Assembly: GCA_023055505.1 (NCBI GenBank)
Contig: JALIRH010000039.1
Span: 3,243,505-3,307,504 of the forward strand
DNA from: Callipepla californica brunnescens
Lineage: Eukaryota > Chordata > Aves > Galliformes > Odontophoridae
Direction of reading: 5' to 3'
DNA: 64,000 bases
A program made the position numbers and the translations under genes. Position 1 is the stretch's first letter; each line of letters starts with the position of its first letter. Below the pieces are notes generated by a model that searched no databases, was not told the origin of the DNA, and saw nothing but the letters and a program-made list of their open reading frames with translations. Shown piece after piece: positions 12,954 through 25,829 of this stretch.

Positions 12954-15900
12954 CTGAAATGAGACATGGACAACGTTATCTCTGTAAAGGAATTACAGTG
13001 AAGACAATAAATCAAGCATGCAATACTCTGCTGCTGGAAGAAAACCAAGCTCTTAGCGTGCTGTCTGGAACAGGAGTGGTACCGGTTGGTGAGAACAAAC
13101 CATGTATATTAAACTCCTGGAGAAGCACAGAGTTCTTGCAAGGCTGCAAACGCATGTCCTTAACAGCAAGCACGTGGCAACAAAATACATGACACTGTGC
13201 ACAAACAAACACCAGAGCTCTCTGCTCCTGTGGTCTGCTCTCACTTCCAGCCCTTGTCTCCTTTTGGTTTTTGCAGTCACGGCAGTGAGGACTGGCAGCT
13301 GCCCTCCATGCAGCAGCCAGCCCTTCCAACCCAATCCCAGGCAGAAAATCCTTCCCATGTAGGTGGGCTGATACCGCACGTGGGAAATGACCAGCTGGGC
13401 CACAACAAAAACATCTTTCCACTGAAGAAGGGCAGTAGTAGGACCATGACGCATCGTTGTGATGCAAGGGCTGCTAAAACCTTGCATATAAAGGTGGTTA
13501 AAGCTTTCCTAAGCAAAATCTGGACATCAAGCTGCTCCTGGCTTAATGGCAGGGATGGGGGCATGTGGAGGCGACTGATGCTGATGTTAGAGAAGGAAAC
13601 TCCAAACGGGAACTGGTTGGGACAACCAAGCCTACCATGGGGAGCAGATGTCTCCTCAGGCTGGACAATGGCAGTAAGATTAGCTAGAGGAAGCATTATT
13701 TTGTCTTTTAAAATAGTGGACTGGAGAAGGAAAAAAATATATATGAAGTTATTTATTCTGGCTGCAAGAAGACATTTGCTTCATGTTTGCCTTTATCCAC
13801 AGGGGACTACGTTTTCACTTCTGGAGGGTGGCTGCTGAAAGCAGAGCAAACAGCTCCTGCCGGGGACAGACAGCACTGAGGGTGTTGGACCACCCTCAGA
13901 AGAACCATCTCTGTTCCCACCACGCACATACTACAGGAACAAAGCACAGGCTGCCAGTACCTACAGGAAAAATGGAATGCATTAGAATGGCCACTTGGCA
14001 TGGAAAACACAAAGCATCTGCAGCTGATGAGATTTAAAAGCTTGCCCAGGGTAGTAGATGACCTCTGCTTTAAACCTCATCGCTTCCTCAGTGCACGTTC
14101 TGTGCAGAGCAGCAGATCAGAACCTACATTTGGCCATGCAACGCAATGCTGGCAAAACTAAAAACCTTTCCCCACTTCATGAGAAATGCACTGTTCCCAG
14201 ATGGAAAGCACAGCCAGAAGATGAAACTCATTCCCTGCTGCAAGACCACTGGAACGTGGTGCTGAGCTCACCACTCAGCACAGCTCTTCCTAGTTATGGC
14301 AGCTCTCCAAGAGCCCGATGTGCGGACGTGTACCGTGCCTTGTGCTCAGCTCCACAGAGGCTCTTGGTCCTTTTTGCACATGATGGCCCTGTGTTGGTGG
14401 GAGGTGGCCATACTCGGGACGAGCTGGCTGCACACAGACCTCAGGTTCCCCACAAAAGCCTGCAGGACTTCCAACAGCTCTCTCCAAACCTGCAGTCTGG
14501 TGCACAGACTTCTGTACCACTGCATTCACAAACATACTGAACCACTACTGGAAAGCATCACACTTCTGATGCTAGATGATAACATTATTTCTATGCCCAC
14601 TAGAATCTACACTTCCTAAAACCAACTTAAGATTAGAAAACACATTGCACCAAACGCAACCAGAAAAATAGAAATGAATCTCAACATAGTATCCAAACAG
14701 AAAAAAAATAAATCCATTTGGCAGAAAAGCCATCAAAGCTCCTGCTAATTGGAAGCACAAATAAAATCCTGCCTCTTTAACAGCTACCTCAGATTCATCA
14801 CGTCACCTGGGATCCTTAGACAAAGGTTCCAGCTCATGAAGCCCAGGATCTCCATGTTTAAAGAGTGCCTTTCCCAGTCGCTTCCCTTCTGACCTTCTTC
14901 ACTGGTTAATTATTGTTGTGTGCATGTGGTTTACACAGAAAGAAAAAGACAAAGGAGAGGAAAAAAAAAAAACTCCCCTTGGAGCTGGCTTCTAAAGCAA
15001 AACACAGCTGGTCATTTTCTAAGCACTCGGGGCTGCAAACGGAATGAAACCATTTGTTTGCACTTCCATCTTCCTTTATTACACACAAAAAAACATTTCT
15101 GCTTTTATGGGGCTTACGCTACCAAAATCAAAAACCATTCCTTTTAGGTTTTAACTTAAGGAACACACTGGAAATACTAGTTCTTCCCAAGGAAGACCTC
15201 CAAAGGACCTTCATAACCCAGCAGCCAGCATAAAAAGGATATGTCAATCAAGGTTATGAACTCTTCTCCTTCTCAGAAGAGCTGGGTCAGGATACAACCC
15301 GGCCCATCTTCATCAAATGCTGCTTTAACACTTAGGGGTGCAACAAATAACAGAAATAGAACAGATGATCTTTGCCCAAAATGGAGCTTAACAATGGGTT
15401 TCCACTCCTATTTCTGTTAGTACAATCCAATACTAATTTAGCATCACGCCATGAGAGCTGCCATTTTTCCCTTCTCCATACAAATACTCAGTTTTTCTTG
15501 TATGCATTTCATAGGCAACATCTTACTTTTTCCAAGCAGTTTGAGGAAGCCTCTCTCCCACAGCCTGCCCATTTCAAGATAGAACTGTAAAACATTTGAT
15601 TCACCCCTCATGCTCATTACAAAACTGTCACTCCTGCCTGCTCTTTGTCTCGTGTGCCACATGCAGGTCTGCATTCAGCGAGTATTCACCTCTTGAGAAA
15701 GTCAGCCTGGTACAGCAAAGCATCTATGCCAATGCACAGCAAAGCTGCAGAGAAAACTGTATGCATAGAGTTTACTTTCTCAAGCAAAGGCAGCTGTCTG
15801 TGTTCAGCCATCTCACCTGTGCACAACCACACATGTGCGTGTTCCACCCTACTTTGATCACTGAGCTTGGGTTGGAATTCCCAAAGCTGAATGGCACTGG

Positions 15901-18900
15901 CCAGTTGTCTGACCTGCAGCCCAAGGCAGAAAAGCTGTCTGTGCGTGCTCCTCCTGCCAAGCAGGCAGCTCCATCCATGCTTGCTCTGTGGCATGAGTCA
16001 GTTGGGTACATGGTGCAGCAGACGAGGAGCCCAAGTAAGATGTCAACACAGGCATGCCCTGCACGCCTCCTTCCTGTGAAACCTCAGGACCCACTTCCTT
16101 CCTCTGAGTGAAATGGGTTTGATTTACAACCCCGTGCAGAGGAAATACTCAACCTGATTCTGACTGCTGCGGGATAAGTGTGGGTTCTTAACGCAGAAAG
16201 ATCAACAACATGTTCCCTTTTTCTTTACCACTGATTCAAGCAGCAAATGTCATCAAATGGTACCTGGGGTGCTCTTCTGACAGCACCTGAGTGCTAGGGT
16301 GGAAAGGGTCACCCCAGGGCTGAGCTCCCAAGATATCTGCCTGTGAAAATCACCACAGGGCCAGACAGGAGAGAACAAAGGCACATCTCACACTGAGGAC
16401 AAACAAGGAAGCCTTGGATAAAGTAAGCTGAGCTTTAGGTACGAGCTATTCTCTTCTTGCTTGCACACAGCAGTCAGGGATTTCCATAAGCTTCCTAGAG
16501 CACTGCTGGCTCCAGCATGAGACATCCACAGGGCAGGCAGCACGACTTTTGGAGAAGAGGAAAAAGCTGCACTGAAGCTTTTATCAAAAATACTTTCATT
16601 TATCTGTGAGAGCATTTTGACAGTGCAAAAGGCATCTGGAAGTGAGAAGAAACTCCCTGAACACCCTCCTGCGACCACTACATTTCTGGTGCTGGTGGGA
16701 GCCAGTGACAGCTTTGCTATTGCTTTCAGTGGGCGGAGGCTTCACACCATCTCTGTTTACCCCCAGGCAGGGTGAAGACAATTTCAGTCTCCCTGGCATG
16801 TTGTTCAGGCAAGGCAAAGGGGCTTCAAATGAACACCAACATAAATTACATCTTACCACCAGTACATATCACACACAGAGAGCATGAGGCAGAAACCAAC
16901 AGGAGAATGGAGGGTAAGGCAGGTGAGTTATTCCAGGTCAGAAGCATCCTGTTCAGCTGCAGAAATGGGAGAGAAAGGACAGAACTCATCCAAGCACCTT
17001 CCAAACGGTGATGGTCCCACTGAAGCAGCAGCTCTGGGCTCCCTATGCAGCCCAGTCACAGGACAGCTCAAGGGCAATGAGAGGGCACAGACTGGGCTAC
17101 ATTCACCTGCCCAAAACTGTACGCTGCATGATGTTTATAAAGCACGTCTTCCTTCTTCTTTATTTGATTTCTGACCAAATCTGCAGAACTTGTCCTCTGT
17201 TTACCCTGGAAAGATGAGCTGTATGATACAGTCCACTTCAGTGACCAGGACTGAGGAGCTCAGAACTGGATACGGGGCCTCCACATCCCATTTCTCAGCC
17301 AGGTGACACCGTACACAGAAAAAACCATGGGGATATTCAACTGCAGTACCCAGAGGCAAAGTGGAGCTCATGGCAGGGACCCCAGAGGGTCCCGTAGTCC
17401 CCACTACACTAAATTTAACTCGCAAGTTTCTTCTGCTAAGGTCAAGAATTAGTAAGCTCATGTGATGGCCAAAGTTCAAGCTAAAAATCTGTTCCAACTC
17501 AAAGCCTTGCAACAGAAAAGCAGTATGACCTGGTCAGAGAGACAACCTCTAGCAGGCAAGATTTTTCTGAAGCTGCTGCAGCAGTCACTGAGAAGTGCCC
17601 ACACTAGTACTTAAACACTCCGAGTAATAAACAGACTCCACACAGCACAGGAGCTCTGAGCCTACCCTTGAGGTGCGCCACACTGGTTGAAGTAAGCACA
17701 GTAAACCAGTGCCGTGAAGACCACATCTGTGGTTCTTCTAAGAAAAAGGACAACTTTATGGGCTTTTTTTCTTCCTACCACTGCTGTAATAATGACCTCA
17801 AAAACTTCTCTCTTTGCTAGGTAAGCCTGAAAGAAATTCACATTCATGGATCTGAATTACATCCCGACTGAACTACATGCTACCAGCCAAACCAAGAGCA
17901 GCATGACCACTTCCTGTGAATAAGACAAATGGCATGTGTACCTCAACGAGCAAGCCAAACCGGAGGGCAGAGTGTGAATATGGGATGGATCTATTCTTCT
18001 TCAAACAATGGAGCTGGGGAGGGCTTCCAGCAGCCACCAAGACAGCTCGTGGGACTTCCGGATTCTGCTTGTTCTGACCAAACCTCCCAGCCTCTGAAAC
18101 TGTAAGTCACAGAGCGGAATGTTCTGTGCTGGTGTGAGGAGGGCTACAGCTCAGTCTGAGCACCTCTGGGTGCTCATCTCTGCCCACAAGTGCCTTCACA
18201 AGCACTGGATGTGCTGCCCGTGAACTACGAACCTGAAGGCAACACTTCCACGTGGGGAATCCCAGGCAGAGATACAGCAGTCATGTAAGTCAGCGTAGCA
18301 GAATGATGAGTTGTTGGAGATCACAGAATCATTATGGTTTAAGAAGACATCTAAGATCATTAAGTTCACTGATACATCCCTCATGCCACATCCCCATGGC
18401 TCTGAAACATCCCCAGGGATAATGACCCTCCCACACACCCTGGGCAGCCCATGCCAGTGCCTGACCACTCTTTCAGAGGAGAAATTTCTCCTAACATTTA
18501 ACCTGAGATGAAACAGCTCTGTTCCAGAAGGAGCTGACACCACCACCGCACAATACGTGGTCCTTCAGCAAGCACAGCCTGCAAGAACATCCAACCCCAC
18601 AAATGAACACGGTGCACTGAAAACACCGCCTCTGCCTGCATCCGATGCTGCTACTGGGTTGGTATGAAAACACATCGAGGGCATTCGATCAAAGGGTACA
18701 CAAAGATGGCACAGCCGCAACCCGCACTGTAGCGCCCTGTGGAATGAATATTAGTACCTCCAAAGTGAACCTACCCGGTGGGCTCACGGTGACAAACTGG
18801 TGGCTGGCGGAGGCACAAGGCAGCGAGCCACCCCCAGGGCCATTTTATTGAACTTCCTGCCTCTCAGCCGAGCTTGTTCGCTCCCACTTCTACTATTCGT

Positions 18901-19644
18901 CCCCCATGTGACGATTTCTATGACTACAATCGAGAACAAGGAAAAACAGCCCGGCAGCAGAGCCTGCGCTCTCCATTCCCGGCACACTGACCCCTGGCAG
19001 AGCACGGGGAGAGCAGAGACGCTTTCACCCACCCCCTGCTCCCGAGCGGGGTGGGACTGCCGCCCTAACCCAGATCCTACACAGCCCGCTCCTATCGTTT
19101 CCCTTCCCGGCGGCCCTTCTCCACCATCAGCTCAGGTGCTGCTCCCCGGACCCGCTGCCGTCCCACGCAGACACGACCCCGCCTTCGCTCCTGCCCTCAG
19201 CCCCACCGGCCGGGGCTGGGGGCTGCGAACAGAAAGGCGAATCCCGCAGAGAAATCGGGAAGGAGCCGGGAGATCGTCTTAGTTAACAAACACAGAAACA
19301 ACGCACGCAACGCCGCGATGCGGAGCCCGAGGCCGCCGGACCCCCGCCCCGCGCACACAAAGGGCCGTATCTCCGGGCCGGGCCCATCGTGCCGGCACAC
19401 GGCCGGAGCTCCGGCGGCGGGCGGCCGGCTCCCGCGGCCCTTCTCAAACCGTTCCGTTCGGTTTTTCCGCGCACGCCGCCTCCCCTTACGCCTTTGTCGG
19501 GGGAACCGCGGCCCCCGGCGCGGCCCCGCAGCCGGCCCTGCCCCGCCCCGCAGGGCCCCGCCGGCAGCCCCAGGGCCGGGCCGGCCGGACCGGGCCGACC
19601 CCGACGCGTACGGCCCTGCCCCGCTCCGAGCCCGGCCCCGCTAC
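12954..19644 (-). other. DOCK7: DOCK7 intron 1
   Basis: This is a 6.7 kb first intron. A CR1 fragment lies at 18.32-18.52 kb and the CpG island extends into its first 600 bp. The largest open frames (for example 213 codons at 13197-13838 on plus) show no recognisable protein features and overlap equally long frames on the other strand, so I treat them as chance. Confidence 0.75.
18318..18520 (-). repeat. CR1 LINE 3' fragment, diverged
   Basis: In plus-strand reading: ATCACAGAATCATTATGGTTT, GATCATTAAGTTC, CATGCCAGTGCCTGACCACT, CAGAGGAGAAATTTCTCCTAA and CATTTAACCTGAGATGA. These are the CR1 3' end in reverse orientation, in DOCK7 intron 1. Confidence 0.82.
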
Positions 19645-19682
19645 CTGCTGATCTTCTGCGCGAAGGCGCGGCGCTCGGCCAT
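19645..19682 (-). CDS. DOCK7: DOCK7 coding exon 1 (start codon, residues 1-12 plus 2 bases)
   Basis: The ATG at 19682-19680 sits in a strong Kozak context (GCCATGG). The exon encodes MAERRAFAQKIS and ends AG|GTAG, so the donor GT is at 19644-19643. The split arginine codon (AG|A) is completed by exon 2 in the right phase. The exon lies in the core of a CpG island, as expected for the first coding exon of a broadly expressed gene. It is far too short to be found by ORF length and was located from the known N-terminal peptide. Confidence 0.93.
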
Positions 19683-19804
19683 GGCTCGCTCGGCGCTGGG
19701 AGCCGGGAACGGGCGCCGTAATGCTCGGCGGAGGCGCGCACCCGCGCGGCGCTGCCGGCCCGGCTCCCCCCCCTAGCCCGGTGCCGGCGGTGCCCGCCCA
19801 TTGC

Positions 19805-19820
19805 TCCCCCTGCTGGCGGC
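19805..19820 (-). promoter_or_regulatory. CTCF-like motif at DOCK7 promoter
   Basis: On the minus strand the sequence reads GCCGCCAGCAGGGGGA, close to the CTCF core CCASYAGRKGGC with the last base different. It lies about 120 bp upstream of the DOCK7 start codon and next to a GC box. Binding is inferred from the motif only. Confidence 0.4.
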
Positions 19821-19950
19821 GCCGCTGCTCGCAGACATACGGCGCTCGGAGGACGCATTGTCCCCGCGCGGGCGCGGCCGCCGCTCGGCGCTCCCCACGG
19901 CCCCGCGCGGGCGCCGCGTCCTTTTGAACACGGAGTGTCAGGCCCCGAAA

Positions 19951-22900
19951 CCTGCACGCTGTGTGTGAGCGGTCCCGCTGGAGCCGATCGGGCTCTGTGA
20001 GCGTACGAAGCAAAGCCGGCGGGGATGGGATTGTGGCCTGCTGGCATGCGCTGCACTGCGCCGTTGTACTCAACGGAGAAAGGGATGCTCCTCGGCAAGG
20101 GGGAGGGGAGGAAACAGCCCCCAGCTTCTGCCAGGACAGAGATTTGTGCTCCTGAGCTGCCCGTGGGATGAGTGCATGCAGCACAGGGGCTGGGCGGCAT
20201 AAGCCGGTCGGTCATTCATTCACCTTCTTGTATCTGAATTCTGGTCCGTCCTTGACTCTCAGAGCCACCAGAAACATTTCCTGTTTCCCATCCCACGTGG
20301 AATTTCCGAAGTGCCAGCAGTGGAGGTGCGGGAGGGCTCGTTTAGTTGGAGGGAGAATGTTGCTGCCCAGCTCCTTCATACTGAAACCGAGAATCCTGCA
20401 TTTCTGCATAGGAATATAGCTGTCAGAAGGTGACGAAGAGCAATCCAGCCCCACAACCCTGACATGCAGACACAGTGTCTGTGATTGATCAAGAAACCTC
20501 CTGGATTTTAGGTTTCATTCTCCCGTCAGCTAGTACCCCTGACAGAACTTGTTTTGTCGGCAGGATGTGCAGAGTTGGCTCGGTGTTATCCCCAACAAGC
20601 TACGTATCCCTTCTTGAAAGCTTTCTGCAGCTGGTTCATCAGTGCAGGCTGCCACCACTCGTCTGTCAGTGCCCAGCTCTTCACTGCCTGTCCCCGAGCT
20701 GACGCTTGGCCAGACGGGCTGCCGTGCCAGACTTGCTTCCAGCAGCACACACAGCTCTGCAGAAGGCAGAAGGGCAGTGGGTGAGACACGCTGCACCGCG
20801 GCCGTGCCTGACAGATGTGCTCTGACATCTGAAACTGCGAGGAAGGAAAGCCAAGTCGGTGCAAATACCAGAGCTCCGAACTGCTGGCTGAGGTCGGGAC
20901 ACACGTCCTGCCCTGCTGCCCTTGCCAGAGAGGCAGCAGCCTCCCTGGAAGAGGAGGATAATAACTGAGAGCAATCAAGCTTTAAATTACGGCTGCAGTC
21001 TCCCCTGGGCAGTGAAGGGCCTTTGTACAATTTGCCATACGCTAAAATGGGGCGAGAGATGGGATCCCACCTCATGGTGAAGATTTGATAATGACCTTCT
21101 AACAGCCCAGAAACAGTCTACAAAGTTGGCGTCAATGACTTTAAATACTGAGAGGTGGCTGAGGGGGGCAGAGATGTACCCATGGCCTTGCAAAGTGATC
21201 CGAGAGCGCCCAGAGACTGAACCTAAACGTTGCAGTGTATGGAGCACAAACCAAGAGAAGACAAGGAAAAAGTAAAGAAATACGAGGGGGAAAAATGGAG
21301 TATTTCACCATCTTTCAACAGTGCCAGGTGCCAAAATTCATGGTGACAACAAATCCTGGCTCTATATCTCTGACAAATCAGCATGACTGACGTTGTGGCA
21401 TGTCTGTATTATTTCAAGTGCTGCCACTGACAGGCGCTGAATCACATCACCTCTCTGCCTGTTTTGTGAAGATAATCAGTAGAAGGAAACGTTTTGTCTG
21501 AAGAAACAAACTCATGCTTCATAAAGAGAAGAGTGTGACCAGTGTGGAGTCATGTGGAGTTTCAGTCCGAAAAATACTTTTCTCTAGATATCTCTTTGGA
21601 AACTTGCAGCTTCTGATTCAAAAGCAACTGTTTGTGTGGCACGTTTTACCTGGAGTAGAAAACAGAACTGTTTTCTTTTCATTAGGGTGAAATTACGTGT
21701 GATGGGTTATATATTTGGAGTGTTAGGCTGCTGATCTTTGTTTGTGCATATGCATTGTTCTCAAGGGTGACTGGTACCACGGGATGAGGATGAAGATAAA
21801 TCAAGACTAACTTCAGTGGAGGGTCGTGTACACTGCAATTGGTGCTTCCAAACTGCCCAATGTAATTTAATGTTTGGACAGAGATTACGTATTCCCAGGA
21901 ACTAATTTAAAGCTGGAGCATTGACACTATGAGGATACTGAACAGTCATTCCTTCAGCACACTGTAATTTTTAACCATGTCAATCAGTGACTAAATTGTT
22001 TGGTTTTGGTTTTTATTGAGAACGAATTTTACTTGGTTGTAATGAAACTTGGTAAACGCATGTTCTGAACAAAGGTCTAACTCACTGAGACTGATTACTC
22101 CTAAATTAGGTTCTGCACAAGAAAAATCTTTCGTACTGCAGCTACAAACCAGTTTGCAAAAAGCAAACTGACCCCGTGCCTTGTTTGGTAGCAGTCCACT
22201 TACTCAGCCATTGCTTCCTTGTTCTTCTTACGTAAACTTCCTCAAAGCAAAAGCTTTGGAAACATTTTCCACTGCAAATGTGTCCAGCAGAAGTCAATAA
22301 ACAAAGAAGTAAACAAGGGTCTGTAAATTCAGAGAGCCATCTACTGGCAGCTCAGTGAAACGAATTAAATTAATTAAGGCCAAATCTCCGCCTCACTCTT
22401 AAAAGGGATTTCTTTAAAGTTAAGGAACTTCAGATGAGCAAACTATACACACACGATTATCATTTCAAGACACATGGCAAGAGTGAAGATGCTGCTGTTC
22501 TAGGAGCAAGAAAGAGCAGCCTCGTTTGCCCAATGCCCAGATTCTGCTGGGTGAATGGGAAACTAAGGATCAGAGAGTAAAGGAGCGAGGACTGCCAGAG
22601 TGCCTACAGTCCTCCCCACATCCCTCACATCCATGCTGTTTCTTTTATAGACAGCTCAAGTCAGGCATAGCAAAAGCTAATGGAGCCAAGGTGCCCTATG
22701 TATGGTGTTTCAAAGATCAGTTTTAAAGGGAACAATATTCTTCCTTGATGTCATCAGAAGATCACAGGGGTTACACACAGCAAGAGCAATACGGTGCAGT
22801 TCTGGGCAATGAATTCAAATCATGTCTGCTACTGCATGGAGCAAAACAGCTGTGCATAAAACAGTCTCCTGCCTAGAGCAAAAGGAGGATCACACTCCTT

Positions 22901-25353
22901 TCCAGGCACTAATCCCGGGGCAGGGTAAGAAAATCTGTTCTTGGATGGAGTGAGTGGTATGAGCGGAATCACACTGGCAAAATCCACGGAGGCAAACACC
23001 TAAACAGCAATCCTCAGGGGCCAGGCTCAGTTTGTTTCTTTCATCTCGGAGGAGTGCTTTGAGGATGGTGCACATACAGCTGCTGCAATTGTGTCTGCAG
23101 GCAGAATGACATACCAGGCACATGTGAGCAGGCTGACACTGGCAGAAAGGTGGCTTGTCTAGAAAAGGACTGCTGGGCCAACAGCGTATCACAGAGTCTG
23201 TGCATACACGTGGAAAAGCAACATGAGAGAATCCTTTGTTCCCTGGAAGGTTTCCCCAAAGTGTACATGTTTCTTTGTTGCTTTGCTGTGTGCTTCATTG
23301 ACTGTTAACCTCGAAGATGCCAGTTTCTTTGGGGAACCTGTGACATTCCACAGTAACAGTTCTGCTTCAGAAACAAAATACTCGTCACAGCTGTTACATT
23401 TTAATTAAAAATCCTTCTAGTCTTCACAAAGCTCTGCATTCTTTATCTAACCATTCAATTTCCAGTGGTGTTGCTAAGCACAAACAACTGTTACAAGAGT
23501 GAGCTTTTCTGCTCTTGAATGAGCACTACATATGAGAACTATTCTAACAAACAGTTCTGCGAGCAGCAGAATTAACACAGCCTGGATTGCAGTGTTCTCC
23601 TTTTGTCCTGTTGCAGGGTCTCTTTCTACTTCAGCATCTATTCCACAGAAAACTGGAGGTATTTATTATCTCCAAGACTCTGCAAACCTGATTAAATTGC
23701 AGAGTGGTCCTAATAGTTTCCTGAGGGAGATGGATCAGAGATGGCTTGCTTCCCTAGGAAATTAAACTAAAAATAAATGAGGAAAAATTCTCTCCTTTCC
23801 AGCTGCTTGACCTAAGGTCCTCATTGTTTACAAAACACCCAAACTGCTATTCTGTAAACAGCACGCTCTTGGCCAAACACTCAATGGACTTTTCTAAACA
23901 TATTGCATGTTACTGATGACTGCTCAAGTCCCAGAGGTGAGCTAGCAGACTAGCTGCAGATACAGGGGCATCTTCATTCCCCTAGCTGCCCAGCAATTTG
24001 GTGCTGTCTTACCATTCTGCAGTGCATTGTGTTACCATGGTACCTCAAATATCCATAAAGCAGAGAGCATCTTCTTTAATCCTTAGTCTTTTTGACATCA
24101 CCTCTTTGTGGTACCTGTTTTGCTTACCTAGTACAAAAGGAAAGACTAATTAATTCTTCCATAATCACAGATTTAAAATATTTCATTACTCATGCCGTAT
24201 AAATTTAGCACAAATAGGTGGTTTGCACGGCCTTTATGGTATTAAAATGTGGCAAGTGTAAACTATGTGACGTTTGTTAGAATTCTGTTGAACACAATAT
24301 GTTCTCTCCCACTCCTTCTGCAAATCTTTCCTACAGGAAAGGAATTAGTCAAGGTGAAGGAAACTCTCTTTACAGGTAGTTATTTATGGTTGCCTGTGGA
24401 ATTATTTTGCAATCAAAGCTTTGTTTTGCATGATCTGACTGATGCAAAAAGCGGGAAATAAATATCTTCATTCTCATAACCTGATTGCCTGAGGGATTTA
24501 CAATGTATATCCAGATGGCATACTGTGTGGCCTATCAAATCAGGGCATGGTTATTAAATTTCAGAGCAGGAAGGTGTAGGCAACTAATTTCAGGCAAGGG
24601 AATAGTCATTTCATTTGATCAACTGAATAATTCTTTGTTCAATATTTACCCAAATCCAAGCCATGTGTGCTACCGAGCTCTCAATATTCGAGACCATACA
24701 CAAACAGACAAGCACATTCATCTTTGTCTTTGAAAATATAAGCAAGGATGAAACTTTAAAGAACTATTATTTCTAAAACAGGTCATAACATTCGGAAGGT
24801 GGGAGGCCTGTCTCCTTCTGCACTGACAGATTACCCGGACTGCAGGGACAGTCTTTCACGAGTTTAATACAAACAGCAAACGTGTTTGCTTTTAAATCTT
24901 TATCTTGGCTTGGAATACGCACAGGGTGCAAGTGCAACTTTCCCTGCATCGCCGCTCCTTTCTGGTTTTGAGAAGGAACAGCAACAGCTGCTGTGGGGAG
25001 ATGCTCACTGCTGGAGCTTGAAGGATGCCCCCAAAGGACCGGGATCACTGATTGATGGGAGCACAGCGGTGAGATGAAGGGCAGGAGCGAGTGGAGTGCT
25101 GAGCTCCTGCATCCCGGCTGCTACATCCTCCAAACAAGATCTGTCTTCAGCTCTGCACATGAATACCCAAGATCACGACATGGAAAAACAACACACGTTT
25201 TCCTCCTGAACTCAAGGTTGTGCTGCTGGAGTGGCGGGCAGGTGGGCAGCGCAGGGACACGGTTGCTCAGGGGATACAGCCCATGATCTGTGGGATATGA
25301 AATTTCAGCTGCATCCCGCAGTTCTTTGCTGTTTCTTTTGGTGTATTTGTTTG

Positions 25354-25391
<38 letters not shown>

Positions 25392-25680
25392 TATGTGATT
25401 TATTTATTTATTTATTTATTGGGGGGGGGAGGGGGGGGACATCGGTTCCCAACACCTCCAGTGACCATTTTCAAGCTGAGGACAGACTGATGAAGATCCG
25501 ACCTCATGAAACGCCACAGCCAACCAACAACCCTTCGGCAGGCTGCTCCTCGCAGGAAACTGAGAGGCGCGATTCCTCTGGCACGCTTTTAAAACGCAAG
25601 CCTTAAAAAGCGATTTGAAGCGGTTAACGGCGTCAGCATGCGCTGAACTTCCAGGCCCGGGATTCAAAGCCCGTCAGCCC
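19951..25680. other. DOCK7-ATG4C intergenic spacer
   Basis: This is single-copy, moderately AT-rich sequence between the two divergent promoters. I see no exon, RNA gene or clear transposon in it. The longest open frame (181 codons, minus strand, 20530-21075) overlaps competing frames on both strands and has no recognisable motifs. At the right end lies the composite simple repeat at 25.36-25.44 kb. Confidence 0.6.
25357..25438 (+). repeat. Composite simple repeat: (TA)n, (TTTA)n, then G9-A-G8
   Basis: About 19 TA units (with one CA interruption) run into about five TTTA units, then a run of nine G, one A and eight G. The tract lies about 240 bp upstream of the ATG4C CpG island. The G run can form G-quadruplex structure and the TA run can extrude as a cruciform. 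Confidence 0.95.
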
Positions 25681-25737
25681 TCAAACAGCGCGGGGGGATG
25701 TGCGTGAGGGGCTGCGAGGCGCCGCGCCCTGCGCTGG

Positions 25738-25762
25738 ACTACATCTCCCATCATGCCCCGCG
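25738..25762 (+). promoter_or_regulatory. ZNF143/Staf-type binding motif (long form)
   Basis: ACTACATCTCCCATCATGCC followed by CCGCG matches the extended ZNF143 (SBS/Staf, THAP11-associated) promoter motif ACTACAAYTCCCAGMATGC..GCG closely. Such sites typically lie within about 100 bp of CpG-island start sites. Confidence 0.7.
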
Positions 25763-25800
25763 CGGGGGCGCCTCCGGCCGCGCCGCTCGCCGCCACAGCG

Positions 25801-25818
25801 CCCGCTGGGAGCTGTAGT
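25801..25818 (-). promoter_or_regulatory. Second ZNF143/Staf-type motif, opposite orientation
   Basis: On the minus strand it reads ACTACAGCTCCCAGCGGG, again matching the ACTACA-N-TCCCAG core. It lies about 40 bp from the first site and faces it. Confidence 0.62.
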
Positions 25819-25829
25819 CCTTCACCCGT

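Larger units (their letters stand above)
19030..19950 (-). promoter_or_regulatory. DOCK7: DOCK7 CpG-island promoter
   Basis: A dense run of CpG dinucleotides and GC-rich sequence surrounds the DOCK7 start codon at 19682. No TATA box is visible. Upstream on the minus strand are a GC box (GGGCGG at about 19794-19799) and a CTCF-like core (19805-19816). The transcription start most likely lies between about 19690 and 19800. Long open frames across the island on both strands (for example 19283-20215) reflect GC-rich composition, not extra genes. Confidence 0.82.

Noticed and set aside
13197..13838. 213-codon plus-strand open frame in DOCK7 intron 1
   Set aside because: No recognisable domain, overlaps 139-151-codon frames on the minus strand, no promoter or splice context. 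Likely chance.
19283..20215. 310-codon open frame on the minus strand over the DOCK7 CpG island, plus long frames on plus
   Set aside because: GC-rich sequence has few stop codons. The frames are low-complexity (Arg, Gly, Pro, Ala), overlap each other and do not use the DOCK7 reading frame.
20530..21075. 181-codon minus-strand open frame in the intergenic spacer
   Set aside because: Several competing frames over the same bases, no recognisable motif, no CpG island or conserved start context.
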